Positions 31,880 to 38,660 of a DNA stretch of 38,660 nucleotides are shown piece after piece. Source of the DNA: Campylobacteraceae bacterium (GTDB lineage Bacteria > Campylobacterota > Campylobacteria > Campylobacterales > BB28); the NCBI GenBank assembly GCA_016744535.1, contig JADGEE010000017.1, positions 1 to 38,660 on the forward strand, written 5' to 3'. A program made the position numbers and the translations under genes. Numbering within the stretch: position 1 is the stretch's first letter; every line of letters begins with the position of its first letter. A model generated the notes under the pieces. It ran no database searches, was not told the DNA's origin, and was given only the letters and a program-made list of their open reading frames with translations.

Positions 31880-33386
31880 TTTCGATATTTTGATTATTGG
31901 AAGTGGAGGAGCTGGATTAACTTCTGCCTTAAGTGCTTATAAAAAGGGCTTAAAAATTGGAGTTGTAAGTAAATCTTATCCAAATAATTCCCAAAGTGCT
32001 ATGGCACAAGGCGGAATAAACGCATCAATATCAGAGAGTGATTCAATTGAGGAACATATCAAAGATACTTTAAAATCTGCAAAAGGATTAGGAGATAGAA
32101 AGGTAATTGAACTACTTTGTAAGGAAGCACCTAAAGTTATAGAGTGGCTTGATTCTATTGGAGTGCCATTTAGTAGAATAGATAGTAATATTGCCCAAAG
32201 ACAATTAGGTGGAACAGAACAAAAGAGAGCTTGTTATGCAGAGGATTACACAGGTTTAAAGATACTTCAGACACTAATAGATAATGTAATAAATAGAGAT
32301 ATTATTCTCTTAAATAATAGGTTCTTATTAGATTTAATTAGCAAAAATTCTAAAATTATTGGAGTTAAACTTTTAAATATAGAAAACTTAGAAATAGAAG
32401 TAATAAAAGCTAAAAGTGTAATTCTTGCAACTGGTGGATATAGTAAAATTTATGGAGAGTATTCAACCAATTCAAAAGATGCAGTAGGAAGTGGAATAAA
32501 TATTGCATTAAAAGCAGGTTGTAAAATTTCAAATATGGAATTTATCCAATTTCATCCAACAGCCCTAAAGAGTAGTTCAATTTTAATAAGTGAGAGTGCA
32601 AGAGGAGAGGGAGGAGTTTTAATAAATTCTGATGGTGCAAGATTCGTAGATGAGTTATCAACTAGAGATGAGGTGGCAAGGGCAATATATTTACAAATGC
32701 AAAAAAATAAAAGTGTTTTTTTAGACTTACGAAAATTAGATAAAAATTTCTTAATGGAAAATTTACCACAAGAGATAAAATTAGCAAAACTTTATGAAAA
32801 TATTGATGTATTTACTGAACCAATTCCTATTAAGCCTTCAGCCCACTACTCTATTGGTGGAATTGATGTTAATTTAAAATGTGAAACTAATATAGATGGA
32901 TTATACGCTGTTGGAGAGTGCAGTAATGCAAAAGTTCACGGTGCTAATAGATTAGGTGGAAATTCGCTATTAGAGATTATTGTTTTTGGTTTAATTGCAG
33001 GTGAGAGTGCAAAAGAGTATATAAAAGATAAAAATTTTAATAATTTTGAAATTAGAGATTATAAAAATAGTGATTTTATAGATGAGTTATTAAAAGATAA
33101 TTCAGATAACAATAAAAATTTTTATGAAGAGAAACATAAATTAAGTAAATTACTTTATGAAAAAGTAGGATTATTCAGAGATGAAGTTAATTTAAAAGAA
33201 GCATTAAATTATGTTGAAAATATCAATTTAAGTGAATTTAGCATTAAAGATAAAAACAGAATTTTTAATACTGAATTAGTTGAATTTATTGAATTTAAAA
33301 ATATGATAGAGATTACAAAAGTTGTAATAAAATCAGCTATTGAGAGAAAAGAATCAATAGGTGTTCATTTTAGGAGTGATGGTTAA
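31872..33386 (+). CDS. FAD-dependent succinate dehydrogenase/fumarate reductase-like flavoprotein
   Basis: A 504-residue flavoprotein of the SdhA/FrdA/NadB family. It has the N-terminal FAD-binding GSGGAGL (residues 10-16), the AMAQGGINASI histidine-free attachment region, QLGGTEQKRACYAEDYTGL, IQFHPTAL, SARGEGGVL, HYSIGGIDVN and GANRLGGNSLLEI. The block with RACYAEDYTG resembles fumarate reductase (CYAADxTG) more than L-aspartate oxidase (which has GHSxRRxxHA), so I prefer a soluble fumarate reductase or succinate dehydrogenase-like oxidoreductase to NadB. It is shorter than complex II flavoproteins, and no iron-sulfur or membrane subunit follows. It converges on the histidine kinase gene. 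Confidence 0.82.
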   Translation: MDNFDILIIGSGGAGLTSALSAYKKGLKIGVVSKSYPNNSQSAMAQGGINASISESDSIEEHIKDTLKSAKGLGDRKVIELLCKEAPKVIEWLDSIGVPFSRIDSNIAQRQLGGTEQKRACYAEDYTGLKILQTLIDNVINRDIILLNNRFLLDLISKNSKIIGVKLLNIENLEIEVIKAKSVILATGGYSKIYGEYSTNSKDAVGSGINIALKAGCKISNMEFIQFHPTALKSSSILISESARGEGGVLINSDGARFVDELSTRDEVARAIYLQMQKNKSVFLDLRKLDKNFLMENLPQEIKLAKLYENIDVFTEPIPIKPSAHYSIGGIDVNLKCETNIDGLYAVGECSNAKVHGANRLGGNSLLEIIVFGLIAGESAKEYIKDKNFNNFEIRDYKNSDFIDELLKDNSDNNKNFYEEKHKLSKLLYEKVGLFRDEVNLKEALNYVENINLSEFSIKDKNRIFNTELVEFIEFKNMIEITKVVIKSAIERKESIGVHFRSDG

Positions 33387-33389
33387 ATT

Positions 33390-34982
33390 TTAGATTGCTA
33401 GAGGAAGTTCAACTATAAAACAAGCTCCAAAGTAATGTTTATTTTCAAGACTAAATTCTCTATTTTCAGCATAAATAGTTCCATTCATATTATCAATAAT
33501 TATGGATTTTGACATATAAAGTCCAATTCCTGTTCCTTTGCCTTGTTCTTTAGTTGTAAAGTATGGATTAAAAATTTTATCTATTATATCTTCTTGGATT
33601 CCATCTCCACTATCATAAATTTCTAAAATTACTTTATTTAAAGTAATTTTTGTTTTAATAAAAATTACTTTTTTACTTTTATATATTAAAATATCTTTAG
33701 CATTAGAGAGTATATTTAAAATAACTTGTTCAAACTCATTAGAAAAACCAAAAACTTTAATATCACTATCGATGTTTTCAACTATTTTAATAGAGTGATA
33801 TTTAAAAGAGCTTTTTATTAAATCTAGTGATGATTCTATTGTAGATTTTATTTTAAAAAATTTTTTATTTCTGTTTGGTTTGAAAAAATTTCTAAAATCA
33901 TCTATCATATGAGACATTTTTTGAATTACATTTTCACCTTTTTGCATTCTATCTTTTATAAAATCATCATTTAATCTATTTTGAAAAGTAGCAATTTCAA
34001 ATGAACTTAAAATAAGTCCTAATTCATTTAATGGCTGTCTCCATTGATGTGCAATATTTCCTATCATTTCACCCATTTGTGCAAGACGAGCTTGTTGAAA
34101 CATCACTTTATCTTTTTGTCGACTCTTTTCGAGTTCTTCTTTTACTCTTATTTCAAGTGACTCATTTAATTTTTTTAATTCTCTTGTTTTATCTTTTATT
34201 TTAATTTCAAGTGATTCATTTAATTTTTTTAACTCTTCTTCTTTTTTATCTACTTTTAACTTATAATCATTAAAAATTTTATGAATTGCTTTTGAAAAAA
34301 TTAGTGAAACTATAATACTTAAGATTATGAAAAAAAACATTATTGATATAAAAGTCTCTATCTCATTATTAATTCTCTCTTTTGCTAATCCCTCTTTTTT
34401 TATAACTACATCATTTATCTTATTTATATATATTGTAGCTCCTATAACCCAATCCCAATCTTTTAAATATAAAGCAAAACTAACTTTTGGGACTATCTCT
34501 TTAGTATCTATTTTTTTCCATCTATAATCTATATATCCGCCATTTTTTAACTTACTAGTTTGTATAATTTTTTGAATAACTTTTTTTCCGTGTGTAGTAT
34601 TAAGTTCAGAAACATTATTTCCTACTTTTTTAAATGGATAGTATATAATTGATTTTTTAGTATTAAAAATAAAGAAATAGCCATCTTTCAAAAAATTTAT
34701 TTTAGAAACTCTATCTTTTATCTCTTTTTTTAACTCTTCCTCTTCTAATTTATTTTTAATTTTCTCTTTTTTATATTGAATATACTCTAAAATTTCACTA
34801 ACTCTACTTTTTAAAGTTACTTTTTGAGAATATATATAATCTTCTTTTAATTTTTTTAAATCTAATTTTAAATTTTTTTCTTGCATAGAGATGAAAACAT
34901 AGCCCATAGATAGACTTAATATAATAATTAACTTAATTGAGCTTATAAGATTTAAGTTTGCAATATTACTCTCTTTTAACAT
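33390..34982 (-). CDS. Cache-domain sensor histidine kinase
   Basis: This 530-residue kinase has TM1 (about 14-33), a periplasmic single-Cache (sCache_2-like) sensor (about 40-200, with LKDGYFFIFNTKKSIIYYPF), TM2 (about 209-230), a coiled coil (about 240-290), and a kinase core with His312 (AHQWRQPLNE), NILSNAKD, SGDGIQEDI, EQGKGTGIGLYMS. The coiled coil holds a duplicated KKLNESLEI unit with an 18-residue period. It starts 27 bases after the leuC stop on the same strand, so it may be co-transcribed with leuC. No response regulator is adjacent. The ligand of the Cache domain (often a small organic acid) is unknown. Confidence 0.92.
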   Translation of the reverse strand: MLKESNIANLNLISSIKLIIILSLSMGYVFISMQEKNLKLDLKKLKEDYIYSQKVTLKSRVSEILEYIQYKKEKIKNKLEEEELKKEIKDRVSKINFLKDGYFFIFNTKKSIIYYPFKKVGNNVSELNTTHGKKVIQKIIQTSKLKNGGYIDYRWKKIDTKEIVPKVSFALYLKDWDWVIGATIYINKINDVVIKKEGLAKERINNEIETFISIMFFFIILSIIVSLIFSKAIHKIFNDYKLKVDKKEEELKKLNESLEIKIKDKTRELKKLNESLEIRVKEELEKSRQKDKVMFQQARLAQMGEMIGNIAHQWRQPLNELGLILSSFEIATFQNRLNDDFIKDRMQKGENVIQKMSHMIDDFRNFFKPNRNKKFFKIKSTIESSLDLIKSSFKYHSIKIVENIDSDIKVFGFSNEFEQVILNILSNAKDILIYKSKKVIFIKTKITLNKVILEIYDSGDGIQEDIIDKIFNPYFTTKEQGKGTGIGLYMSKSIIIDNMNGTIYAENREFSLENKHYFGACFIVELPLAI

Positions 34983-35009
34983 CTCTATTCCATTTTATTT
35001 AAATTTATA

Positions 35010-36272
35010 TTAACTTCTAGGGTCTGATATTTTTCCCTCTATTGCACTTATTGCGGCTACTGCTGTATTTGCTAAGTAGACTTCTGAACTTCTAGCTCCC
35101 ATTCTTCCTACAAAGTTTCTATTTGTAGTAGATATACAAACTTCATTGTCTCCTAAAATTCCCATATATCCACCAAGACAAGCACCACAAGTAGGATTTG
35201 AAACTACTGCACCAGCATCTACTAAAATATCAATATATCCAAGTTTTGTAGCTTCTCGTAAAATTTTTTGAGTTCCAGGAGTTACAATTAATCTCACATC
35301 AGAGTGAACTTTTTTATCTTTTAGTATTTCAGATGCAATTTTTAAATCACTTAATCTTCCATTTGTACAGCTTCCAATAAATGCTTGATCAATTTTAATA
35401 TCATCTTTAACAGCTTGACTGATAGAGTGTCCATTTGATGGTAAAAATGGGTAAGCAATTACAGGTTCTAGTTTATTTACATCAATTTCAATAGTCTTAA
35501 TATAATTTGCATCTTCATCAGAGTAGTGAAATTTTGGTTCAGCTCTTAATTCTCTTGCATTTAAAAACTCTTTTGTAATATCATCAACTGCCACAATTCC
35601 ATTTTTAGCTCCAGCCTCAATCGCCATATTACAAAGTGAAAATCTATCATCCATACTTAGGTATTGTATCGCATCACCTGTAAATTCAAGAGTTTGATAT
35701 AATGCCCCATCAACTCCAATTAAGCGAATTATTTCTAAAATTAAATCTTTTCCTGTAATATGCTCTGCTGGTTTACCTTTGAATATTACTTTAATTGATT
35801 CTGGTATTTTAAACCAATTTGTGCCAGTTATCATTGCAAATGCTAAATCAGTTGAACCCATTCCAGTGGCAAATGCTCCTAAAGCTCCATGTGTACAAGT
35901 ATGGCTATCTGCTCCGATAATTACATCTCCTGATAATACTAATCCTTTTTCAGGTAGTAATGCGTGTTCAATTCCCATATCTTTTTCATCAAAAAAGTGT
36001 TTTAAATTATGTTTTTTTGCAAAATTTCTTGAAATTTTAGCTTGATTTGCACTTGCAATATCTTTTGCAGGGATGAAGTGGTCAAGTACAATTGAGAAGT
36101 TATTAGGTTTTTCTAAAGCCTTAGCACCGCTCTCTTCAAAAGCTTTAATTGAAATTGGGGTTGTAATATCATTTCCAATTACCATATCAATTTCACATCT
36201 AATTATCTCTCCAGCTTTTACTTCTCTACCGATATGTTCTGAAAATATTTTTTCTGTAATAGTTTGTCCCAT
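35010..36272 (-). CDS. leuC: 3-isopropylmalate dehydratase large subunit LeuC
   Basis: LeuC and LeuD isomerise 2-isopropylmalate to 3-isopropylmalate in leucine synthesis. At 420 residues this is the shorter, archaeal-like HACN-type subunit. It has the 4Fe-4S Cys at 302 (SCTNGR), 362 and 365 (TCGACLGG), GADSHTCTHGALGAFATGMGS and the NRNFVGRMG signature. A GAGGTATATATATT ribosome site precedes the ATG. No leuD, leuA or leuB lies next to it; a histidine kinase follows instead. Homoaconitase-type substrate use cannot be excluded. Confidence 0.93.
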   Translation of the reverse strand: MGQTITEKIFSEHIGREVKAGEIIRCEIDMVIGNDITTPISIKAFEESGAKALEKPNNFSIVLDHFIPAKDIASANQAKISRNFAKKHNLKHFFDEKDMGIEHALLPEKGLVLSGDVIIGADSHTCTHGALGAFATGMGSTDLAFAMITGTNWFKIPESIKVIFKGKPAEHITGKDLILEIIRLIGVDGALYQTLEFTGDAIQYLSMDDRFSLCNMAIEAGAKNGIVAVDDITKEFLNARELRAEPKFHYSDEDANYIKTIEIDVNKLEPVIAYPFLPSNGHSISQAVKDDIKIDQAFIGSCTNGRLSDLKIASEILKDKKVHSDVRLIVTPGTQKILREATKLGYIDILVDAGAVVSNPTCGACLGGYMGILGDNEVCISTTNRNFVGRMGARSSEVYLANTAVAAISAIEGKISDPRS

Positions 36273-36379
36273 AATATATATACCTCATTATAGTTTTTTG
36301 ACAGATTTTAACAAAAATTTAATAAATTAAAGGTTTAATTGTAGTTTGAAAAGTAGTTAAAAAAGATTAGAAAAGAAAA

Positions 36380-36393
36380 AAGACTATAGTCTT
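36380..36393 (-). terminator. Terminator overlapping the rpsU stop codon
   Basis: Reading the minus strand, AAGACTATAGTCTT is a perfect palindrome (stem AAGAC, loop TATA, stem GTCTT) overlapping the rpsU stop TAG and followed by TTTTCTTTTC. The stem is short, but the T-rich tail fits an intrinsic terminator. Confidence 0.45.
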
Positions 36394-36596
36394 GATTCGT
36401 ATCTTCTAAGCATATATAATCTTTTAAGAAGTTTCTTTCTAGCGTTGATTTTCTGTTTCTTTCTCTTTTCAGTAGCAGTTTCGTAGAATCTTCTAGCTCT
36501 CGCTTCTGTTACGATTAAGTTTCTATCAACTTGTTTTTTGAATCTTCTATAAGCTTCTTCAAAACCTTCATTGTCTTTTACTTTAATACCAGGCAT
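36384..36596 (-). CDS. rpsU: 30S ribosomal protein S21
   Basis: S21 is a small basic protein of the 30S platform that aids initiation. The 70-residue sequence [20 protein letters not shown], then [25 protein letters not shown] is typical. Upstream the minus strand has ACGGGGTGATG as ribosome site and TAGAAT as a candidate -10. It has its own promoter and probable terminator, so it is likely monocistronic. Confidence 0.96.
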   Translation of the reverse strand: MPGIKVKDNEGFEEAYRRFKKQVDRNLIVTEARARRFYETATEKRKKQKINARKKLLKRLYMLRRYESRL

Positions 36597-36665
36597 TATT
36601 ACATCACCCCGTTTCTTTTTTAATTTTTAGGAGAGCATTCTAGCTAAATTTTATTTAAGATATAT

Positions 36666-37958
36666 TTAAAAATCATATCTTGCATTGAAAAACCATCTAT
36701 TTAACTCACCCTCACTTCCATTTTCAAGCTCTCTTAAAGCTTTAATAAACTCTACTCCAAATTGAGTATTCTCTATTGGAGTCCAAAGTAGATTTATATG
36801 ATAAGATTGTAATCTCTTATTTACACTACTAGGAACTATATTTAAATTATTCTCACTCTCTAATGATGAATAATTTATATTTGAGCGAAGTTTATCACTC
36901 CACCAATGTTGATACGCTAGGTGTCCACCTATCATTGTATTAAGTGAAATTTTTCCATTAATATCTATATTAGCTGAATTAAATGCGTTCCAAAACGCAT
37001 ATCTACCAACAGCGTTACCATAAACAAATCCAAAACGAAAATTATCAAATCCAGTAGTTTTTATTTTACCTGCAATATGAACAGCACTACCTATTTTATT
37101 ATCTTTAATATCTCCAACAGCTTTATCATTTTTTATTTGACGAATAATAGTAGAAATTGACCCAACACCTAACCTTCCTTTTCTAACATATTTAGCTATG
37201 AAATCAGGTAATTTATCATCATCAGGTGCAACTCTCTTACCATCGCTTTTTGTTAATGTACTCTCTGGAGATTCTAGTGCTATGTGAAAATTTCCTTTTT
37301 TTAACTTTTTAGTCCATCTTAGAACTGGTTGTCTAATGTGTATAACATCTACTGGAGATCGAAGAGTATCACTATTTCCAACTCCCATAAAAGTAGAAAA
37401 AGTTTGACCTATTGTAAAATTGTTTATATTTATATAAGCGTGTCTAAGTCTTGGTTGATGTGGAGTTACAACTCTCTCACTTCCTAAACTTCCTGCAAAA
37501 TCAGTTTCGACTAAAGCTTGAAGAATTCCATAATCAGTAGGAGTTCTAGTCTTTAGCCAAAATCTTGTATCTCTTGCACTAAAATTAAGTTGATCATTTT
37601 CTCCATCTTCATTAATAGGAATACTCCCTGCTACAAAACTTAAATCACTTGCACTATTTCCACCACCTACACTAGGAGAGTTTTGCATAATATCAATTAC
37701 AACTCTACCGCCTATACTCAAAGTTGTATCAGCATTTTTAAGTTCAAGTATTCCCTTAGATTTTGGCATATTTTGAAATTTTTCTTTAACTTTTACCTCT
37801 ATCTCTTTACTTATTTTAGTCTCTTGAAGTTGTTCTAAAAAGTTAATTCTCTCTATTAATTTCTGTGTTTGAGATTTTAACTCGGCTAACTCTTGATTTA
37901 TATCATTTGCATATATTAGTGATGATAAAAAAAATAGTGTTATAAGTGATTTTTTCAT
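36666..37958 (-). CDS. DcaP-type outer membrane porin
   Basis: A 430-residue outer membrane protein: signal peptide (about 1-17, ending SLIYA), a short coiled coil (about 20-62, NQELAELKSQTQKLIERINF) and a beta-barrel with alternating hydrophobic strands ending in a C-terminal Phe (FNARYDF), as needed for barrel assembly. FSARDTRFWLKTRTPTDYG and TIGQTFSTFMG match DcaP-type trimeric transporters, which import dicarboxylic or aromatic acids; the substrate here is unknown. It overlaps the upstream cytochrome lipoprotein gene by 4 bases. Confidence 0.85.
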   Translation of the reverse strand: MKKSLITLFFLSSLIYANDINQELAELKSQTQKLIERINFLEQLQETKISKEIEVKVKEKFQNMPKSKGILELKNADTTLSIGGRVVIDIMQNSPSVGGGNSASDLSFVAGSIPINEDGENDQLNFSARDTRFWLKTRTPTDYGILQALVETDFAGSLGSERVVTPHQPRLRHAYININNFTIGQTFSTFMGVGNSDTLRSPVDVIHIRQPVLRWTKKLKKGNFHIALESPESTLTKSDGKRVAPDDDKLPDFIAKYVRKGRLGVGSISTIIRQIKNDKAVGDIKDNKIGSAVHIAGKIKTTGFDNFRFGFVYGNAVGRYAFWNAFNSANIDINGKISLNTMIGGHLAYQHWWSDKLRSNINYSSLESENNLNIVPSSVNKRLQSYHINLLWTPIENTQFGVEFIKALRELENGSEGELNRWFFNARYDF

Positions 37959-38440
37959 TCTACACCTTTTGTAGAAGCTTTTCTAAATTTTTGATGACAA
38001 CTATTACAAGTAGCTACTAATTTATTTATACCACCTTTAATCTCTTTAATACGATAATTATTTGCAATATTTTCTAACTCTGAAGCATTATTTCCTAACT
38101 CTTTTGTTAATTTCATAAACTCTTTTAATTCTATATTGTTTAATTTTAATTCACTTGACATAGATTCTATTTTTTGAACATCTCCCTCAATGCTAAGGGC
38201 AATCTGGGCAATCTCTTTTGTGTGTTGAACTCTTAACTCATCTCTCTCTAATTCACTATAAAAGCGTTCAAAAACTAAATTATTAAGCTCGTGCATAATT
38301 CCTTTTAATTTCATACTTCCTAATTCGTGCATTGTTGGGTTAGGATTTTTTGTAAGTTGAGGAAATTCATCTTTTGAGGCACATCCAATAAATAAAAACA
38401 TAAAAATATTCATTATTAAAAAGATACTTTTTTTTAACAT
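37955..38440 (-). CDS. Cytochrome c'-like lipoprotein
   Basis: A 161-residue lipoprotein: signal peptide with lipobox FLFIGC (Cys20), a four-helix region (about 40-140) and a C-terminal heme site CNSCH at 145-149, followed by QKFRK. The single CxxCH close to the C-terminus is the class II (cytochrome c'/c-556) arrangement. It should sit on the periplasmic side of a membrane and carry electrons or bind NO or other ligands. Its stop overlaps the porin start by 4 bases, so the two are co-translated, a pairing that links this heme protein to uptake of the porin's substrate by inference only. Confidence 0.85.
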   Translation of the reverse strand: MLKKSIFLIMNIFMFLFIGCASKDEFPQLTKNPNPTMHELGSMKLKGIMHELNNLVFERFYSELERDELRVQHTKEIAQIALSIEGDVQKIESMSSELKLNNIELKEFMKLTKELGNNASELENIANNYRIKEIKGGINKLVATCNSCHQKFRKASTKGVE

Positions 38441-38583
38441 TCTCTATAACCTTTTTTATTTTGAAATTAAAAAAAACTATAACACAATCAAAGTATATAA
38501 ATAGTAAAAATAGAGGAGGAAGTATTTTGTTATTTTTTGCCAACTATAAGAAACTTTAAAATTAATACTTTTATCAAAATAAA

Positions 38584-38639
38584 GTGAAATAACCATTATA
38601 ATTAAAGAGCTTAAAACAATAAAAACAAGGTTATTTCAC
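38584..38639 (+). promoter_or_regulatory. Long-range inverted repeat around a promoter at the right edge
   Basis: GTGAAATAACC (38584-38594) recurs inverted as GGTTATTTCAC (38629-38639), a perfect 11-bp repeat with 34 bases between. The enclosed stretch has TATAAT (38597-38602), so the upstream arm sits at about -20 and the downstream arm overlaps the AAGG ribosome site and abuts the ATG at 38641. This layout fits a repressor operator pair or an mRNA-level switch. Confidence 0.45.
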
Positions 38640-38640
38640 A

Positions 38641-38660
38641 ATGAAAATCATAACATTAAT
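38641..38660 (+). CDS. Start of an unidentified gene (partial)
   Basis: ATG AAA ATC ATA ACA TTA follows an ACAAGG ribosome site and a TATAAT box at 38597. Only six codons are inside the window, so the product cannot be named; the beginning MKIITL would suit a signal peptide or membrane start. The long inverted repeat in front suggests regulation. Confidence 0.45.

Noticed and set aside
31872-33386. L-aspartate oxidase (NadB) naming
   Set aside because: The substrate-region motif resembles fumarate reductase (CYAEDYTG) and not the GHSxRRxxH of NadB, so I kept a family-level call.
35779-36330. Two ORFs opposite leuC
   Set aside because: They are antisense to a well-conserved LeuC and have no ribosome site or recognisable pattern.
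1-38660. tRNA, rRNA or CRISPR
   Set aside because: No GC-rich cloverleaf or ribosomal stretch and no array of equal direct repeats and spacers was found by eye.

Overview
The window looks like chromosomal DNA of a Campylobacterota (epsilonproteobacterial) species, most likely Arcobacter-like. It is very AT-rich and densely coded on both strands. It carries family markers of this phylum: a PglC-type phosphoglycosyltransferase, an HP0268-type small protein, a DUF374 acyltransferase next to miaB, a DcaP-type porin, and a murJ-fapA-ruvA-ddl neighbourhood. The genus is an inference from gene order and base composition. I saw no rRNA, tRNA, CRISPR array or insertion sequence.

Layout. 1-2722 (minus): a c-di-GMP response regulator, a CopD-like membrane protein, Maf pyrophosphatase, and the start of pglC running off the left edge. 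2938-4693: a small four-helix membrane protein with no standard start codon, then a MerR regulator divergent from an AhpD-like protein. 4763-6273: moaC and a DUF493 gene, convergent with a solitary hrcA that has its own CIRCE operator and a consensus promoter. 6411-9017: rplY, pth and a B12-binding radical SAM gene. 9170-17140: a tightly packed nine-gene run on the plus strand with a DUF302 protein, a YajR-like exporter, a SiaA-like PP2C phosphatase with its SiaC-like partner, a di-heme peroxidase, a histidine kinase, an RDD protein and a second MFS carrier. 17137-20953: cysS, two small divergent unknown genes separated by palindromes, an orphan MNT nucleotidyltransferase, and murJ. 21039-24553: fapA, ruvA, ddl. 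24569-27192 (minus): HP0268-like gene, miaB, DUF374 acyltransferase (apparent ATT start), TPR-like protein. 27376-29398: two tandem tyrosine recombinases, about 77% identical, each preceded by the same 41-bp element. 29459-33386: glgA, a D-2-hydroxyacid dehydrogenase and a succinate-dehydrogenase-like flavoprotein. 33390-38440 (minus): a Cache histidine kinase behind leuC, rpsU, a DcaP porin and a c'-type cytochrome lipoprotein. A further gene starts at the right edge.

Most genes are housekeeping: translation (rplY, pth, cysS, rpsU, miaB), envelope (murJ, ddl, DUF374, pglC), cofactor and amino-acid synthesis (moaC, leuC) and DNA repair (ruvA). The less ordinary parts are the SiaA/SiaC switch inside a redox-flavoured operon without its usual kinase and cyclase, the duplicated Xer-like recombinases with repeated upstream elements, the small divergent gene pair with palindromes, and two genes whose reading frames continue upstream of any ATG, GTG or TTG.
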